A stretch of 7,286 bases of DNA. It comes from an uncultured Clostridia bacterium. GTDB taxonomy: Bacteria > Bacillota > Clostridia > Oscillospirales > Ruminococcaceae. This document shows, piece by piece, positions 6,394-7,286 of the stretch. The stretch's first letter is position 1, and each line of letters opens with the position of its first letter. Location: NCBI GenBank assembly GCA_947177545.1, contig CAMWVF010000046.1:1-7286 (forward strand). The letters are read 5' to 3'. Position numbers and translations under genes: made by a program. Under the pieces are notes generated by a model. It searched no databases. It was given only the letters and a program-made list of their open reading frames with translations, and was not told the origin of the DNA.

Positions 6394-7251
6394 TTATTTT
6401 GAATGTAATGTTACAGAAACTATTTCAGGTGGATTGTGTATTCTGAACCGTCCCAAGCCACGGCTTGCGATAAGGTGGGAATTTCCGATATTGTAGACAC
6501 CTTCCTTGTACTTCGGCAAAATTTTACGCTCGGGAGAAAAAATGCCGTTTATTACAGGCAGTCGTATCAAGCCGCCGTGTACGTGTCCGCCTAAAGAAAG
6601 GTCTGCGCCCCATTCGGCGTGGACGTCGAAATCAAGGGGATTGTGTGCAAGTAAAACTGTGAAAATTTCGGGGTCTTTAAGTCCCAAGTAGTCTATCATA
6701 TCCGTGAGCATAAAGGCTTTCCAGCCACGCTTGTATTCACGGACGCCCCGATAATATTCAGCAGAATAGCAAAGTCCGCATATGCGTATTTTTTTCTCGC
6801 CTCGGTAAATGTCCGTAAAATCGTTGTCAAGGCATACTGCGCCGAAGTCAGCCATAGTTTTGGCAGCGTACTCGAAATCCTCCTCCGAAAGGTCGGAAAG
6901 CTCGTGGTTGCCGTTGACGTAGTACACCGTGGAAATACGGGTAAGTCTTTCCACAAGATTCAGAAAAGCCTCCGTATTGGGAGCGTCATGGCTTATCATA
7001 TCACCGGTCATAACGGTGATGTCGGGCTTTTCCTCTGCAATAAGACGGAGCAGAGGAGCGTTGTTACTGCCGAAAACTTTGTTGTGGAGGTCTGAAAGAT
7101 GTATTATTTTCAGTCCGTCGAAGCTTTGGGGGAGAAGCGGGGAAGCTATGTCAAAGTGCGAAACCTCAAGGCGGGACATTTCACGGCAGACCTTATGGAT
7201 AGTTCCACCAAGGAAAAAAGATGTGGTCAGCATTGAGGTTCTGCGGTTCAT
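6394..7251 (-). CDS. Calcineurin-like metallophosphoesterase (YkuE/YaeI type)
   Basis: A 285-residue predicted phosphoesterase with the full set of binuclear-metal motifs: SDLH (Asp54, His56), TGD (Asp84), GNHE (Asn115, His116), LAHNP (His203) and GGHVHGG (His223, His225). The lead-in (LPQSFDGLKIIHLSDLHN) is typical of the YkuE/YaeI-like group, many of which carry an N-terminal membrane anchor and act on envelope phospholipid or nucleotide-type substrates. Here the N-terminus has only a short, weakly hydrophobic stretch (residues 8-18), so membrane association is uncertain and no cleavable signal peptide is evident. AAAGGA 8 nt before the ATG at 7251 supports the start; the internal ATG at 7233 has no such site. 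Downstream is a hairpin terminator, so it is transcribed separately from putP. The substrate cannot be named from sequence. The enzyme should be active, since no metal ligand is missing. Confidence 0.9.
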   Translation of the reverse strand: MNRRTSMLTTSFFLGGTIHKVCREMSRLEVSHFDIASPLLPQSFDGLKIIHLSDLHNKVFGSNNAPLLRLIAEEKPDITVMTGDMISHDAPNTEAFLNLVERLTRISTVYYVNGNHELSDLSEEDFEYAAKTMADFGAVCLDNDFTDIYRGEKKIRICGLCYSAEYYRGVREYKRGWKAFMLTDMIDYLGLKDPEIFTVLLAHNPLDFDVHAEWGADLSLGGHVHGGLIRLPVINGIFSPERKILPKYKEGVYNIGNSHLIASRGLGRFRIHNPPEIVSVTLHSK

Positions 7252-7274
7252 GGCAAGCGTCCTTTCCGTTTTAT

Positions 7275-7280
7275 ACTATA
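7275..7280 (-). promoter_or_regulatory. Possible -10 box of the metallophosphoesterase gene
   Basis: TATAGT on the minus strand, 23 nt before the start codon, differs from TATAAT at one base. It is overlapped by another one-mismatch candidate, TATAAA (7270-7275). The -35 region would lie beyond the right edge, so this is only a tentative call. Confidence 0.3.
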
Positions 7281-7286
7281 ATTAAT

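Noticed and set aside
7277..7282. TATAAT on the plus strand at the right edge
   Set aside because: There is no -35 match at the right spacing and no plus-strand gene follows in view. It overlaps the minus-strand -10 candidate and is probably AT-rich coincidence.

Overview
The window reads as chromosome of a fermentative anaerobic Clostridia, most likely a Ruminococcus-like member of the Oscillospirales. That assignment is inference from three things: a trimeric-type NAD-linked [FeFe] hydrogenase operon, strong AGGAGG ribosome binding sites with short gene spacing, and GC-rich palindromic intergenic elements in moderately AT-rich DNA. No RNA genes, CRISPR arrays, insertion sequences or phage genes are seen.

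Left part (2-4571, plus strand): the distal part of a hydrogenase operon. In order it holds a nearly complete GHKL/HATPase-fold ATP-binding protein cut by the left edge, a small thioredoxin-like ferredoxin protein (HndB type), a NuoF-like flavoprotein (HydB/HndC) and an [FeFe] hydrogenase catalytic subunit (HydA/HndD). The NuoE-like 24 kDa subunit (HydC/HndA) that completes such complexes is not in the window; by known operon organisation it should lie just upstream. The expected enzyme is soluble and cytoplasmic. It would couple NADH, and probably reduced ferredoxin, to proton reduction, disposing of fermentation electrons as H2 or working in reverse. The operon ends at a strong 14-bp hairpin terminator (4585-4619) that can work in both directions.

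Middle (4572-4717): a 146-bp convergent intergenic region with the terminator and two GC-rich palindromes that look like a dispersed repeat element.

Right part (minus strand): putP, a sodium/proline symporter, with its own extended -10 promoter and a better start six codons inside the longest reading frame. Upstream of it is a calcineurin-type metallophosphoesterase with its own hairpin terminator. These two genes have no evident functional link to the hydrogenase.

The most notable points are the L1 motif of the hydrogenase, TSCSP instead of TSCCP, with Ser at the position I align to a [4Fe-4S] ligand cysteine; the isoleucine in the N-box of the operon's HATPase protein; the HndB protein with only three cysteines; and two tandem hairpins between the HATPase gene and hndB.
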